In this document: piece after piece, positions 39,901-47,172 of the stretch | Position numbering within the stretch: position 1 is the first letter of the stretch | Layout of the letters: every line of letters starts with the position of its first letter | Origin: Prasinococcaceae sp. CCMP 1430 | Lineage: Eukaryota; Prasinodermophyta; Palmophyllophyceae; Prasinococcales; Prasinococcaceae | Direction of reading: 5' to 3' | NCBI GenBank assembly: GCA_013416795.1 | Contig: RQSC01001393.1 | Coordinates: 10,621-57,792 of the forward strand | DNA length: 47,172 nt | Translations under genes and position numbers: made by a program | The notes under the pieces: generated by a model | The model's input: the letters and a program-made list of their open reading frames with translations, nothing else | Told to the model about the DNA's origin: nothing | Databases searched by the model: none

Positions 39901-40251
39901 AGGTATGCCAAGCTGGTGCGGCACGGCGCGTGGAAGATGAAGCGCACGAGCTCCAAGATCAGCAGCACGTTGCAGACGATGGGCTTCATTTCAAAGTCGG
40001 GGAAGCTAAGTTTTGCGCACTCGGAGGGGCGCATCGACGAAGGCGCAGAGGCAGAGGAGAACGCGACGTACGGACCATCGCAGCAAACTCCGAGCGAGGC
40101 GAGCGACAACAGCGATCTGGCGACCGCCACGACCGGCGCGGAACCCGGGGACGCCACCTCGGCGCCAGTTTCGCCACCGCCGGTGGCGCCGCCGCCGTCT
40201 ACTTCTCCGATGTCCGGGTTCGACCTCCATCGAGACGCGACATTGCTATGA
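36951..40251 (+). CDS. OSCA/TMEM63/CSC1-like mechanosensitive cation channel
   Basis: Predicted osmotic- or stretch-gated calcium-permeable channel. The start at 36951 sits in a perfect GCCACCATGG context. An N-terminal helix (LALLALFFVALVLVLLAVRS) is followed by AWLSAALTRKEEMLRTYCSLDEIM, EMSARLFGLAVAIVGAPLLV, cytosolic VVFRRAQSATLCAQ, an APGPQDAVWRNM segment, and about ten helices including ASPFFLAFVLLRTAQSVPLE, AMLIFFLGTVYAVVSPLLL and VVWRHNVVYHYRQRYVAGG, a typical order. An intron spans 38265-38412 (donor GTGCGT), joining phase 0 at LYQ/VHPQN. A TAG at 37260-37262 lies in frame. It is removed if an intron with donor GTAAAG at 37191 and acceptor CCCCCCCTAG is spliced; otherwise it is an error or readthrough. 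A 21 bp unit (RDGGSAQ) is duplicated at 38545-38586. About 1,026 residues if spliced. Confidence 0.9.
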
Positions 40252-40884
40252 GGCGTGCTTGCGCGTGGCGAGGTCGACCGAGGTTGGCACCTGCCACAGG
40301 GGAGATGAGGTCACGATAGCCAGCAGGCGGCAAACTGTCTGTATTCCTACAACTGTAAGCACGCATTCGAAGCGGCGTGGCCGCCGCGCGCGCTGCAGAG
40401 CTGCATCCTCCAGCGCCCGCGCGCGCAGCAGACGCCCTGCCAAGGGCGGCCCCGCGACGAGCTCGGCGGTGCGGGCGGAGGCGCCCATTGGTGGAACTAC
40501 CGCAGAGACCGCACACGACCGAGCGCCCAGAGACCTCTCGTCACCTCCTGATTTCGAGTCTCAAACAACCGATTTTGGGTTTTGAGATGGTAGGGTTTAT
40601 CGGCGCCCCAAATCATTTGAACCGCGCCGGCGGTCAACGCGAGGCGCTCGGGGAACCAACCCTGGGGAGGGGGGGCGGGCGCGGGTGGGGGCCGCTCGCG
40701 CGCAGGCCCCTCGAGGGAGGGGCGGAAAAGAGGGAGGGCGGTGGGCGCGGGAGTGGGGCCGGGCACGGCCTGCGCGCGCGCGCGAGCCACACAGCCCGCG
40801 CGCGACCGCCCCGCCCGCCCCGCCCGCCCCTCCCACGCCCTGCGCCGGCCTACCGCCCTGCAGAACCCGCCCCCACCGCTCGCA
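40252..40884. other. Intergenic stretch 5' of IFT81
   Basis: About 630 bp without a recognised gene between OSCA and IFT81. It includes a less GC-rich block with TTTTGGGTTTTGAG near 40572 and a G-rich tract at 40665-40760. Probably the 3' UTR of OSCA and the IFT81 promoter. Confidence 0.6.
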
Positions 40885-42960
40885 ATGGGCGTGGAGCTGG
40901 CCCCCCTCGTGGAGAAGCTCAATGGCATCCCGTTGTACGCCACGCCGCTGACGATGATCACCCTCAGCAACCGGTCGCCGGCCGAGCTGAAGCAGTTGAC
41001 CAACGACGTGCTTGCCAAGGTGAGCGGCGAGCAGGCGGCCGATCTATCGCTCGAGGCCCCAGAGGTGACCAACGTGCGCATGCTCGAATTTTTGCGCGTG
41101 TTGCGGTACAAACCGACGTGCAGCGGCGTGGCGTTCCGCCAGGGCGTCGCGCGCGGCGACCCGGAGGTGCTGTACCCGCTGCTCGCTTGGGCGGCGCCGC
41201 AGGTGCCCGCGCTCGCGGAGCGCGCGTACATCGCGCGGTACATGGTAGACGTCGAGGTGCCGGACGATTTTGCGCACGACCCCGAGCTGGTCGCCGTGCA
41301 GCAGGGCATTGTCACCGCGCGTCAGGAGTTCGCCGCCCTGCACAAAACGGTCAAGGGGCTCAAGGCAGACGCCGCCGGCGAGGGCTCAGCGACCGAGGTG
41401 GCGGAGCGCATCACCGCCATGGAGGAGGACCGCGAGCAGCTCACCAACAAAATCGACCGCATGAAGGTCAAGATGGAATCCATCGCCGAGCACGTCGTGC
41501 TGCGCGAGGCTGCCGCGGCGCTGCGCAAGTCGCAGGACGAGGACGCAGACCTGCGCTCCAACATCGCCGAGCATCGCGCCGCGCTTGAGCTCACCGAGGC
41601 CAAGGTGGCGCGCGGCGCGCAGCGGTTGCGCGAGCTCCGCGCGCAGGGAAGCTCGGCGGCCGCATCAGACCCCGCGGCGCTCATCACTGCGCTCCAGGAT
41701 GAAGTAGTTGCCAACAAGGCCGCCGCGAACGAGCGTCTGCCGCGCGTGGTCGCCGAGTTGCGCTCCAAGGCGGGCTCGCTCGAAGAGGCGCTCTCGGGGG
41801 CGGCAGTGTCTGAGGGCGAGCTGGCCGCGCTGCAGCGGCAGCTGGTGGATGCAAATGGCCGCCTCAACGAGGGCATGGCGGCGCGCGCCGCGCGGCAGAA
41901 AGCGCCCGAGGAGGGTATGCTGCGCCAGCAGCAGAGCATGGCAAACATGGTGACCAAGAAGCGCACTGCGGTCATGCAACGCCTGACGCGGCTCGAGGAG
42001 GAGCGTGATAAGCTGCGCGCGGAGCTGGGAGATGCGGCGGGCGAGACACAGGAGCTGTTGGCATCGGGTACAGGCGACAGCGTCACCGCGTACGTCGCGC
42101 GCGTGCGCGAGCGAATGGAGGCGTACAATGCCATGCGCGCCGAACTCGACGGCCTGCGCACCGAGCAGGGCGTGCTGGCCTTCACAGAGAGCATGGTGGG
42201 TGAGCGCGAGGAGGCAATCCGCGCCGAGGTTGCCGAAATGGAAGCTGCCGCGGGCGTGGCTGGGTTCACCGACGCCGCCAACACGCTGCAGCAGGTCTCA
42301 GAGGCCAAGTCGGGCGTGGACGCGCAGAAGGGCGAGGCGCTCGAGGAGATCTCGCGCATCATCGGCACCATCCAGGGTGAGATCAAGGAGCAAAAGTCGC
42401 GCCTCGCGCCACGCATCAAGGAGCTGCGCGCCGTGCGCCAGCAGTACCAGGAGCTTGAGCAGGAGCACGCGCAGCGCAAGAGGCGCTACGACGAGGAGGC
42501 AGCCGTGCACGAGAACGGGCGTGCCAAGGTTGCGTCGGACGTGCACCGCCTGCGCGAGGAGGTTGGACGCGACGAGAGCCGCTACCATTACTTGGGCGCC
42601 ATGTCTGCCATCCTCGACGCGGACGTGCGCCGCATGGGTGAGGAGCGCCAGCGCGGCGCGGGATCCTCGACCGCCGAGGCTCTCAAGCGCCTCGTGGCGC
42701 TGCGAAAGGAGGACGAGCGCCGCACGCAGGAAGTCTTTGTGCGCGCGCAGGCAGCAGAGGGCTCGGGCGCGGGGCAGCGTGATGTCATCGCCGGCCTCAC
42801 GCGGCTGGTGATGGCGAAGCTGGAGCTGTACCAGGGTCAAGGGCCGCACACCGCCAATGGTGGCATGCACGGCGGGTACGCTGACGCGGGCGGCATTGGC
42901 GCGTCGGTGTTGGAAGACGCCGAAGTCACGCTGGGCGGCGCGGAGAGGCTCGTGCTATGA
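40885..42960 (+). CDS. IFT81: Intraflagellar transport protein 81
   Basis: IFT-B core protein that, with IFT74, binds tubulin and is needed to build cilia and flagella. 691 residues, ATG at 40885, intronless. The N-terminal calponin-homology-like domain (residues 1-125) is clear: LVEKLNGIPLYATPLTMITL, LTNDVLAKVSGEQAADL, RMLEFLRVLRYKPT, FRQGVARGDPEVLYPLLAW, LAERAYIARYMVDVEVPDDF. Basic residues in this domain would contact the tubulin tail (known for the family). Residues 130-640 are continuous coiled coil with Ala/Glu/Arg heptads, followed by a Gly-rich tail. The length matches animal and algal IFT81. Its presence shows that the organism makes flagella. Confidence 0.95.
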   Translation: MGVELAPLVEKLNGIPLYATPLTMITLSNRSPAELKQLTNDVLAKVSGEQAADLSLEAPEVTNVRMLEFLRVLRYKPTCSGVAFRQGVARGDPEVLYPLLAWAAPQVPALAERAYIARYMVDVEVPDDFAHDPELVAVQQGIVTARQEFAALHKTVKGLKADAAGEGSATEVAERITAMEEDREQLTNKIDRMKVKMESIAEHVVLREAAAALRKSQDEDADLRSNIAEHRAALELTEAKVARGAQRLRELRAQGSSAAASDPAALITALQDEVVANKAAANERLPRVVAELRSKAGSLEEALSGAAVSEGELAALQRQLVDANGRLNEGMAARAARQKAPEEGMLRQQQSMANMVTKKRTAVMQRLTRLEEERDKLRAELGDAAGETQELLASGTGDSVTAYVARVRERMEAYNAMRAELDGLRTEQGVLAFTESMVGEREEAIRAEVAEMEAAAGVAGFTDAANTLQQVSEAKSGVDAQKGEALEEISRIIGTIQGEIKEQKSRLAPRIKELRAVRQQYQELEQEHAQRKRRYDEEAAVHENGRAKVASDVHRLREEVGRDESRYHYLGAMSAILDADVRRMGEERQRGAGSSTAEALKRLVALRKEDERRTQEVFVRAQAAEGSGAGQRDVIAGLTRLVMAKLELYQGQGPHTANGGMHGGYADAGGIGASVLEDAEVTLGGAERLVL

Positions 42961-43116
42961 GCGGAGAGCGCCGCCGCGCCTCGCTGCTTATAAAATCGCA
43001 CACATTCGCCGGTCACGGTGGCGGAGCCGTCGCCGCTAAAGCTGCTGCCGCTGGCGCGCTATCGCTTGCATGGCCGGCCAATATAGTCGTGCGGCAGGAT
43101 AACATACTCGTGCCAC

Positions 43117-43646
43117 TCAGTTGCCGAGCATGTGCGTCATGACCCAGCCGCCGATGGCGCCCTGGGCGAGAGTCGACAGGATGAAAAAGAGCGCCACGTC
43201 CAGGCTGAAGTTGATGCTGCCTAGGTCAATGAGGATGCCGTGGCATGCTCCGGCCATCCACAGCACCAGCGACGCCTGGAGGGGACTCACAGACGGCGGG
43301 ACGGACAGCAGGCGCATCGCCACAAGCGTGAGCGCGCTGTGCACGAAGGGAGCGCCCAGGAATACGTAGAGCATGCCGGGAGCCTCAACCTGCGGTGCGC
43401 GTTGGCGGAGCGTGTTAGCGACCACCCGAGGGCACGCGCGCACGCGAGTTGGAGCGACGAAGCAGCCGCGTCGTAAATACGCGCCTTCCGAAATGTCTTG
43501 CTCGTGCGGAGTTCCTTCCATGCCCTGCCGCCAAAGGGCAGCGCCCTGAGGAGCGGCCCGAGCGCGACGCCCGCAGCAGCGTTTGCCGCGCCGCCGGCGA
43601 CTGCGGCGACGGCCTCTGCGGACGTGAGAAGTGCCGGCGAGACCAT
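43117..43646 (-). CDS. Small membrane protein, DUF1761-like (tentative)
   Basis: The start at 43646 gives MVSPALLTSAEAVAAVAGG, then a segment FGGRAWKELRTSKTFRK. The last exon (from about 43391 to TGA at 43117) encodes EAPGMLYVFLGAPFVHSALT, VSPLQASLVLWMAGACHG, DLGSINFSLDVALFFILSTL and a terminal GGWVMTHMLGN: three to four membrane helices. The FG.AW segment after the first helix and the order of helices recall the DUF1761 family, but the match is weak. The acceptor CACCGCAG at the last exon is good, but no donor gave a matching phase, so the first exon border is open. About 140 residues. Function unknown. Confidence 0.5.
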
Positions 43647-44118
43647 GGCGATTGCGGCTCCCGGCGGAGGCACCAGCCGGCGCGGAGGCGGCCGGGGCGG
43701 CAGGGGGTGAGCGCCGGGGTCGTGCCGCCCTGCAGCACTGCAGAGCGTCTGGCGACGCCACCCCTTCCCTCCTCGCACTTGCTGCGCGCGGCCTGCTGCG
43801 CGGACGGCGCGCTGCAAGCGCGCAGACAGGGCGGGGCAGCCGGCGCCGCGAGCCTGGGCAGGGATGGGGGAGCGGGGTAGGGGACGGGCGGGGAATGGGC
43901 GAGGCGGGGAAGGGGTGGTTTGGTGGTTTGGTGGGTGGGTGGGCCAGGCGCCCGCGCTGCCCGCACACGGTGTGAGACCTGAACAGACGTTAAAATGCGC
44001 CACGCGGTGTGGCCGCAATGCAAAGCGAAAGCGGTTGTCGAACGCGCTGGTGCACGGCAATTGCAAGAGGGTAGGCGTCGAAGATCAACAAGTCTCTCGC
44101 GTCACTCAACATAGACGG
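43647..44118. other. Spacer between two minus-strand genes
   Basis: About 470 bp with no gene recognised. It holds C-rich tracts on the minus strand, GGGT repeats at 43918-43945 and a less GC-rich block at 43980-44110 next to the nitroreductase stop. Confidence 0.55.
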
Positions 44119-44838
44119 TCAGTCGTGCCTCGTGAGCACGTCGTCGAGGCCGAGCTTCTTGGTTGGCTTCGGCGCCGGTCTTCCTGCGGGCTGACCGAAC
44201 CAAATCGTGCCGACCACATACTCGTCCTCGGGCACCCCCGCCGCCTGCCGGAAGCGGGGGTCGAAGTTGACGCCGCCCGTGGTCCACTTGGTGCCGATGC
44301 CGTCGGCGTGCAGCGCAACGCACAGGTTTTGCACCGCGCAGCACACGGCGGCATAGTCCTCCCTCTCGGGCGACATTGGGGCGTCGAGCCCCTCGCCGCT
44401 CTCCTTGCAGGTGACGACCAGCCAGCCGGGCATCGCCAGCCACCGCTTGAGCTTCTTCTCTCCAGCCTCGGGACCCTTCTTGGCGCTCACGATGTCCGCG
44501 TTGAGCTCACACACGCGCCGCGCGGCCTCGGGCCCAAGCAGGTGGAAGCGCCACGGTTCCGTGCGCTTGTGGTTCGGCGCGTACAGTGCGCACTCGAGGG
44601 CCCTGGTGAGCTTGTCCTCCCACCCCTGCGGCAGCACCTCGGCGAACTCGTTGACGGTGCGCCGCCCCAGCAGCGCCTCCCACGCGCTCATGCCCGGGGC
44701 CGATCCCTCGGCATCTCCCACTACCTTTGATCCCACCGCCGCCGCTGCCGACTTGGCTCGCGGGGCAGACCGCCGGGTAGGAGGCCGCGAGGGGCCCGCG
44801 CGCGCAGCGCGTGCAGCGGAGGCGTTTTGCGCGAGCAT
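44119..44838 (-). CDS. Nitroreductase-family flavoprotein
   Basis: FMN-dependent oxidoreductase fold. The domain starts at MSAWEALLGRRTVNEFAEV and shows ALECALYAPNHKRTEPWRFH (the family's APN...PW.F motif), WLVVTCKESG, YAAVCCAVQNLCVALHADGIGTKWTTG, and VVGTIWFGQPAGRPAPKP, that is a complete single domain ending in a short Lys-rich tail. From the ATG at 44838 it has 239 residues, with an Ala/Arg/Ser leader that looks like an organellar targeting peptide. The frame, however, continues upstream through a strong hydrophobic helix (YLYLVSGLLGALVLALAAML) to an acceptor-like CTCGCAG at about 44922, so a membrane-anchored longer form is possible. Upstream lies the divergent NYN RNase start at 45097. 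Confidence 0.85.
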   Translation of the reverse strand: MLAQNASAARAARAGPSRPPTRRSAPRAKSAAAAVGSKVVGDAEGSAPGMSAWEALLGRRTVNEFAEVLPQGWEDKLTRALECALYAPNHKRTEPWRFHLLGPEAARRVCELNADIVSAKKGPEAGEKKLKRWLAMPGWLVVTCKESGEGLDAPMSPEREDYAAVCCAVQNLCVALHADGIGTKWTTGGVNFDPRFRQAAGVPEDEYVVGTIWFGQPAGRPAPKPTKKLGLDDVLTRHD

Positions 44839-45096
44839 GGCCGCGAGGGCGAGCACCAGCGCCCCGAGCAGGCCGCTCACGAGGTACAGGTAGGCGGCTT
44901 GGGACTCAATCCTGACCTGCGAGGGGGCGCGGCGCCTGCGCGCGCGCTCGAGGGGGCGTGCGGCCCCGCGCAAGTGCCGCGCCCGCGCACCGCCCGCCGC
45001 TGCCGCCCCCGCAAAGGGTTTCGGGCTTGGGGGGCGGCGCCGCAGCCAACTCGCTGCCCGCCGGTCCGCCCGCGCGGCTGCGGCTTGCGAGGAAAG

Positions 45097-46384
45097 ATGG
45101 CGGTGGCGCGCGTGTCTCCATGCCCCTCGCAGGTGTGCGCGTCGCGGCAGCCGCGCGCCGCCGTGCGCCGCTCGCTCGCGCGCTGCCACTGGAAGAACAA
45201 GAACAAAGGCACTCCGGGCTCGCGGTACAACACGACCAACAAGAGCAAGGCCGCAGCAGAGCAAGCGGCGGCTGTGCACGCTGCAGCGCACGGGCCGCCG
45301 CCCGACGCGCGGCCACCCCCGGTGATGCTCGACGGCGCCAACCTCGCTTGGGCATACGCCGATGCAATCGCGCGTAAGACCGGCTACCGCGGGCGCATCG
45401 GGCCGCTCTCCCGCGGTGTTACGCTCGCGATGGAGCATGAGGCCATCAAAGACTCGAAGTCCGTGGCGTTCCTTCCGCGCCACTACGTCATTGGCACGCA
45501 GCGCGAGCTCCTCGACGGCTGGAATGTGCCACGCGAGTGCGTTGAGACGCACACGTCCATCGTGCGCGTGTCGAAGCTCTCGAAGAAGAAGACCGTGCGT
45601 AATGAGGCCGCTTGGGCGCTCGTGGAGAGCGGCGCGGCAGAGCTCGTGACGCGCAACACCAGTGCGCCTGCGCCGCGCAACCGGGACGACGTGGAGCTCT
45701 TAGTGGAGGCCAAGCGTACCGGCGCGCTCGTGTGCACCAACGACATGTTCAGGGACCACAAGCGGAACCGCGCGCTCGGTTTCAGGCAGACCAGCCACTT
45801 CAAGGACTGGCTCAGGCGCAGTCGATTCGAGTTTGAGTTCCGCGTCACGGGTGAGGTGGACGAGGCCGCGCTGGCAGCCGAGGAGGCCGCGCGCGATCCT
45901 GCACCGCTCGAGGGCGACGCCAAATGGACGATCATCGACGAGGACGCCGAGCGGCCTGGCGGCAACGCCGACCATCTTGGAAGGCCCAAGCGCGGCATGG
46001 ATCCGCGCCACCCGCTTCTCTGGCAGGACAAGCTCACGGTCGAGTTCGTGCCAAAGGTGAGTGCGCGCACGCGTGCGCGCGCGTCGTTGGGCTGTCCCGG
46101 AATTACAGATCGCTCTATGTGTCGGGGCGCGGCGCGAGCGTGCACGCGCACCGCACGCTCGGCCCCCCTCGGCAGCCTCCGCAGCAAGTGCTCAGCCGCT
46201 GACTCTCTCCCCGTCCCTTGCTGCGCTGTCTCCCCATTCCCCTCCTCCCCCCCCCCATCCGCGCGTGTGCATTCATTGCTCGCGCGCCCATACGCAGTTC
46301 AACACGCCGGTTGCTAAGAGGCTGGGTCTCGTCAACGACCAAGCGGGTGAAGCTGAGCCAGCCGAGGGCGCCCAGGCAGCATGA
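45097..46384 (+). CDS. Zc3h12a-like NYN-domain ribonuclease
   Basis: Predicted endoribonuclease with a PIN/NYN fold. Exon 1 is 45097-46056, the intron donor is GTGAGT, and exon 2 is 46298-46384, phase 0; 348 residues. The domain begins VMLDGANLAWAYADA (first catalytic Asp), then VAFLPRHYV, SAPAPRNRDDVELLVEAKRTG (second acidic pair), and ALVCTNDMFRDHKRN (third Asp), then FRQTSHFKDWLRRSRFEFEF. The acidic triad and order match Zc3h12a-like RNases; no CCCH zinc finger is present. The first 45 residues (Arg/Ser/Ala, no acidic residues) could be a transit peptide, suggesting organelle RNA processing (inference). Confidence 0.88.
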
Positions 46385-46570
46385 GGCACGCATGGACGCG
46401 GGCGCGTGTCGCTTCTGCCGCGGCCCTAGTAATAAGCCAGAAAGGCACCAGCCAGGCATACGCCTCTTGTGCGCGCGCGTGGTGCACGTGCACGCCCGCA
46501 CGCTTGCTAGCAAAAATCGCCTGCCTTACTTCGTGTGCCGCTGGCGCACGCACACACGCGCGCTCGGCTA

Positions 46571-47172
46571 TCACTTCACCTCAGGAAGCTCCTCGCCTTC
46601 GGGAATGAACTTCATGGCGGCGGCGTTCATACAGTAGCGCTTGCCCGTGGGCATCGGTCCGTCATCGAAGACATGTCCCAGGTGGGCGCCCGATCTGGCA
46701 TCTACGACCTCCTCACGCACCATGAAGGGGATGGACCTGTCGATCTTAATCGTGACGTGCTGTGGGTCGATCGGAGCGTAGAAGGACGGCCAGCCCGTTC
46801 CGGAGTCGAACTTGGTCTCGCTGGAGAAGAGCGGCAGGTTGGTGACCGCCGAGACCCACGTGCCCTTTGTCTTGGTGTCGTGGCGCGCCGAGCTGTCCGC
46901 CGTGACGCCCGTGAAGGGCCGCTCGGTCGCCTCGCGGAGCGTGACGTCCTGTGAGAGCCGCGGAAGCGACGCCGCGAGCTCCTCGACCTTCGCGCGCGGC
47001 AGTGGCGTCACGTCGTAGCCGCTCTTCGAGATGACCTTCTCGCCGGGGGCCAGCTCCTCAGCGCTCGCGCTGTTGCCCATCGCGCGATCGAGCAGTTTCT
47101 GGAAGAAGCCGCCCGACGCCGCCGCGAGCGCCAGCTGCCGGCGCCCCGCCCCGCTGCCCGCGCTCCTCGGCG
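46571..47172 (-). CDS. MSRB: Methionine-R-sulfoxide reductase B, plastid-like (5' partial)
   Basis: Reduces methionine-R-sulfoxide in proteins. The conserved part is ERPFTG, LPLFSSETKFDSGTGWPSFY, SGAHLGHVFDDGPMPTGKRY and CMNAAAMKFIPEG, with the catalytic Cys in RYCMN. The stretch before LPLFSS reads GTWVSAVTN, where most MsrB have Cys residues for zinc or for resolving the disulfide; these are absent. The ATG at 47080 is possible, but the same frame continues upstream (RRQLALAAASGGFFQKLLDR) to the window edge, like a plastid transit or lumen signal, so the gene is probably cut by the end of the window. The last base of the stop codon is at 46571. Confidence 0.9.
   Translation of the reverse strand, partial: PRSAGSGAGRRQLALAAASGGFFQKLLDRAMGNSASAEELAPGEKVISKSGYDVTPLPRAKVEELAASLPRLSQDVTLREATERPFTGVTADSSARHDTKTKGTWVSAVTNLPLFSSETKFDSGTGWPSFYAPIDPQHVTIKIDRSIPFMVREEVVDARSGAHLGHVFDDGPMPTGKRYCMNAAAMKFIPEGEELPEVK

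Noticed and set aside
1-47172. CRISPR array, prophage, insertion sequence or biosynthetic operon
   Set aside because: The DNA is eukaryotic nuclear; no spaced repeats, transposase or integrase frames were seen.

Overview
The window is nuclear DNA of a photosynthetic, flagellated microalga. It has spliceosomal introns (GT-AG, mostly about 55-250 bp), very high GC content with long alternating CG tracts, a light-harvesting chlorophyll-binding protein, plastid-type enzymes, snRNP proteins and the intraflagellar-transport protein IFT81. The lineage cannot be fixed from the sequence alone. The antenna protein looks LHCI-like, as in prasinophyte green algae, whereas the SPT-repeat secreted protein, the macro-like family and the extreme GC content would also fit a haptophyte such as a pavlovophyte.

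Layout: 1-7.1 kb holds an LHC gene (5' end outside the window), SmD3 (-), SF3B2 (+) and a cytochrome b5 protein (-). 7.1-13.2 kb holds a mitochondrial carrier (+), an intronless RlmN-type radical SAM methyltransferase (-), SmE (+), a COQ7-like protein without metal ligands (-) and ALKBH6 (+). 13.2-19.5 kb holds a macro-like protein (-), a broken MFS transporter next to an N, a bacterial-type UMP kinase, a 1.2 kb gene-poor stretch, inorganic pyrophosphatase (+) and phosphopantetheine adenylyltransferase (-). 19.5-30.4 kb holds an R3H-DExH-ankyrin helicase (+), a TMEM45/DUF716 membrane protein (-), a secreted PT-repeat protein (+), an orphan (-), a SET methyltransferase (+) and a pseudouridine-synthase-like/RlmI-like fusion (-). 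30.8-40.3 kb holds TspO (+), an orphan (-), a bestrophin (+), a coiled-coil protein cut by a 472-N gap (-) and an OSCA/TMEM63 channel (+). 40.9-47.2 kb holds IFT81 (+), a small membrane protein (-), a nitroreductase (-), an NYN-type RNase (+) and a plastid-type MsrB (-) that runs off the end.

There is no operon or mobile element. The striking architecture is near-perfect strand alternation: 25 of 29 neighbouring gene pairs are on opposite strands, so genes come as divergent pairs sharing short promoters and convergent pairs with 30-250 bp between stop codons. Most splice donors read GTGCGY rather than GTRAGT. RNA-related functions recur (SmD3, SmE, SF3B2, DExH helicase, RlmN, RlmI-like, NYN RNase), but this may be chance. 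The most noteworthy items are the degenerate fusions and pseudoenzymes (RluD-like/RlmI-like, COQ7-like, MsrB without its usual cysteines), the YTHDC2-like helicase without a YTH domain, an in-frame TAG in the OSCA channel, and palindromic intergenic motifs shared between distant spacers.
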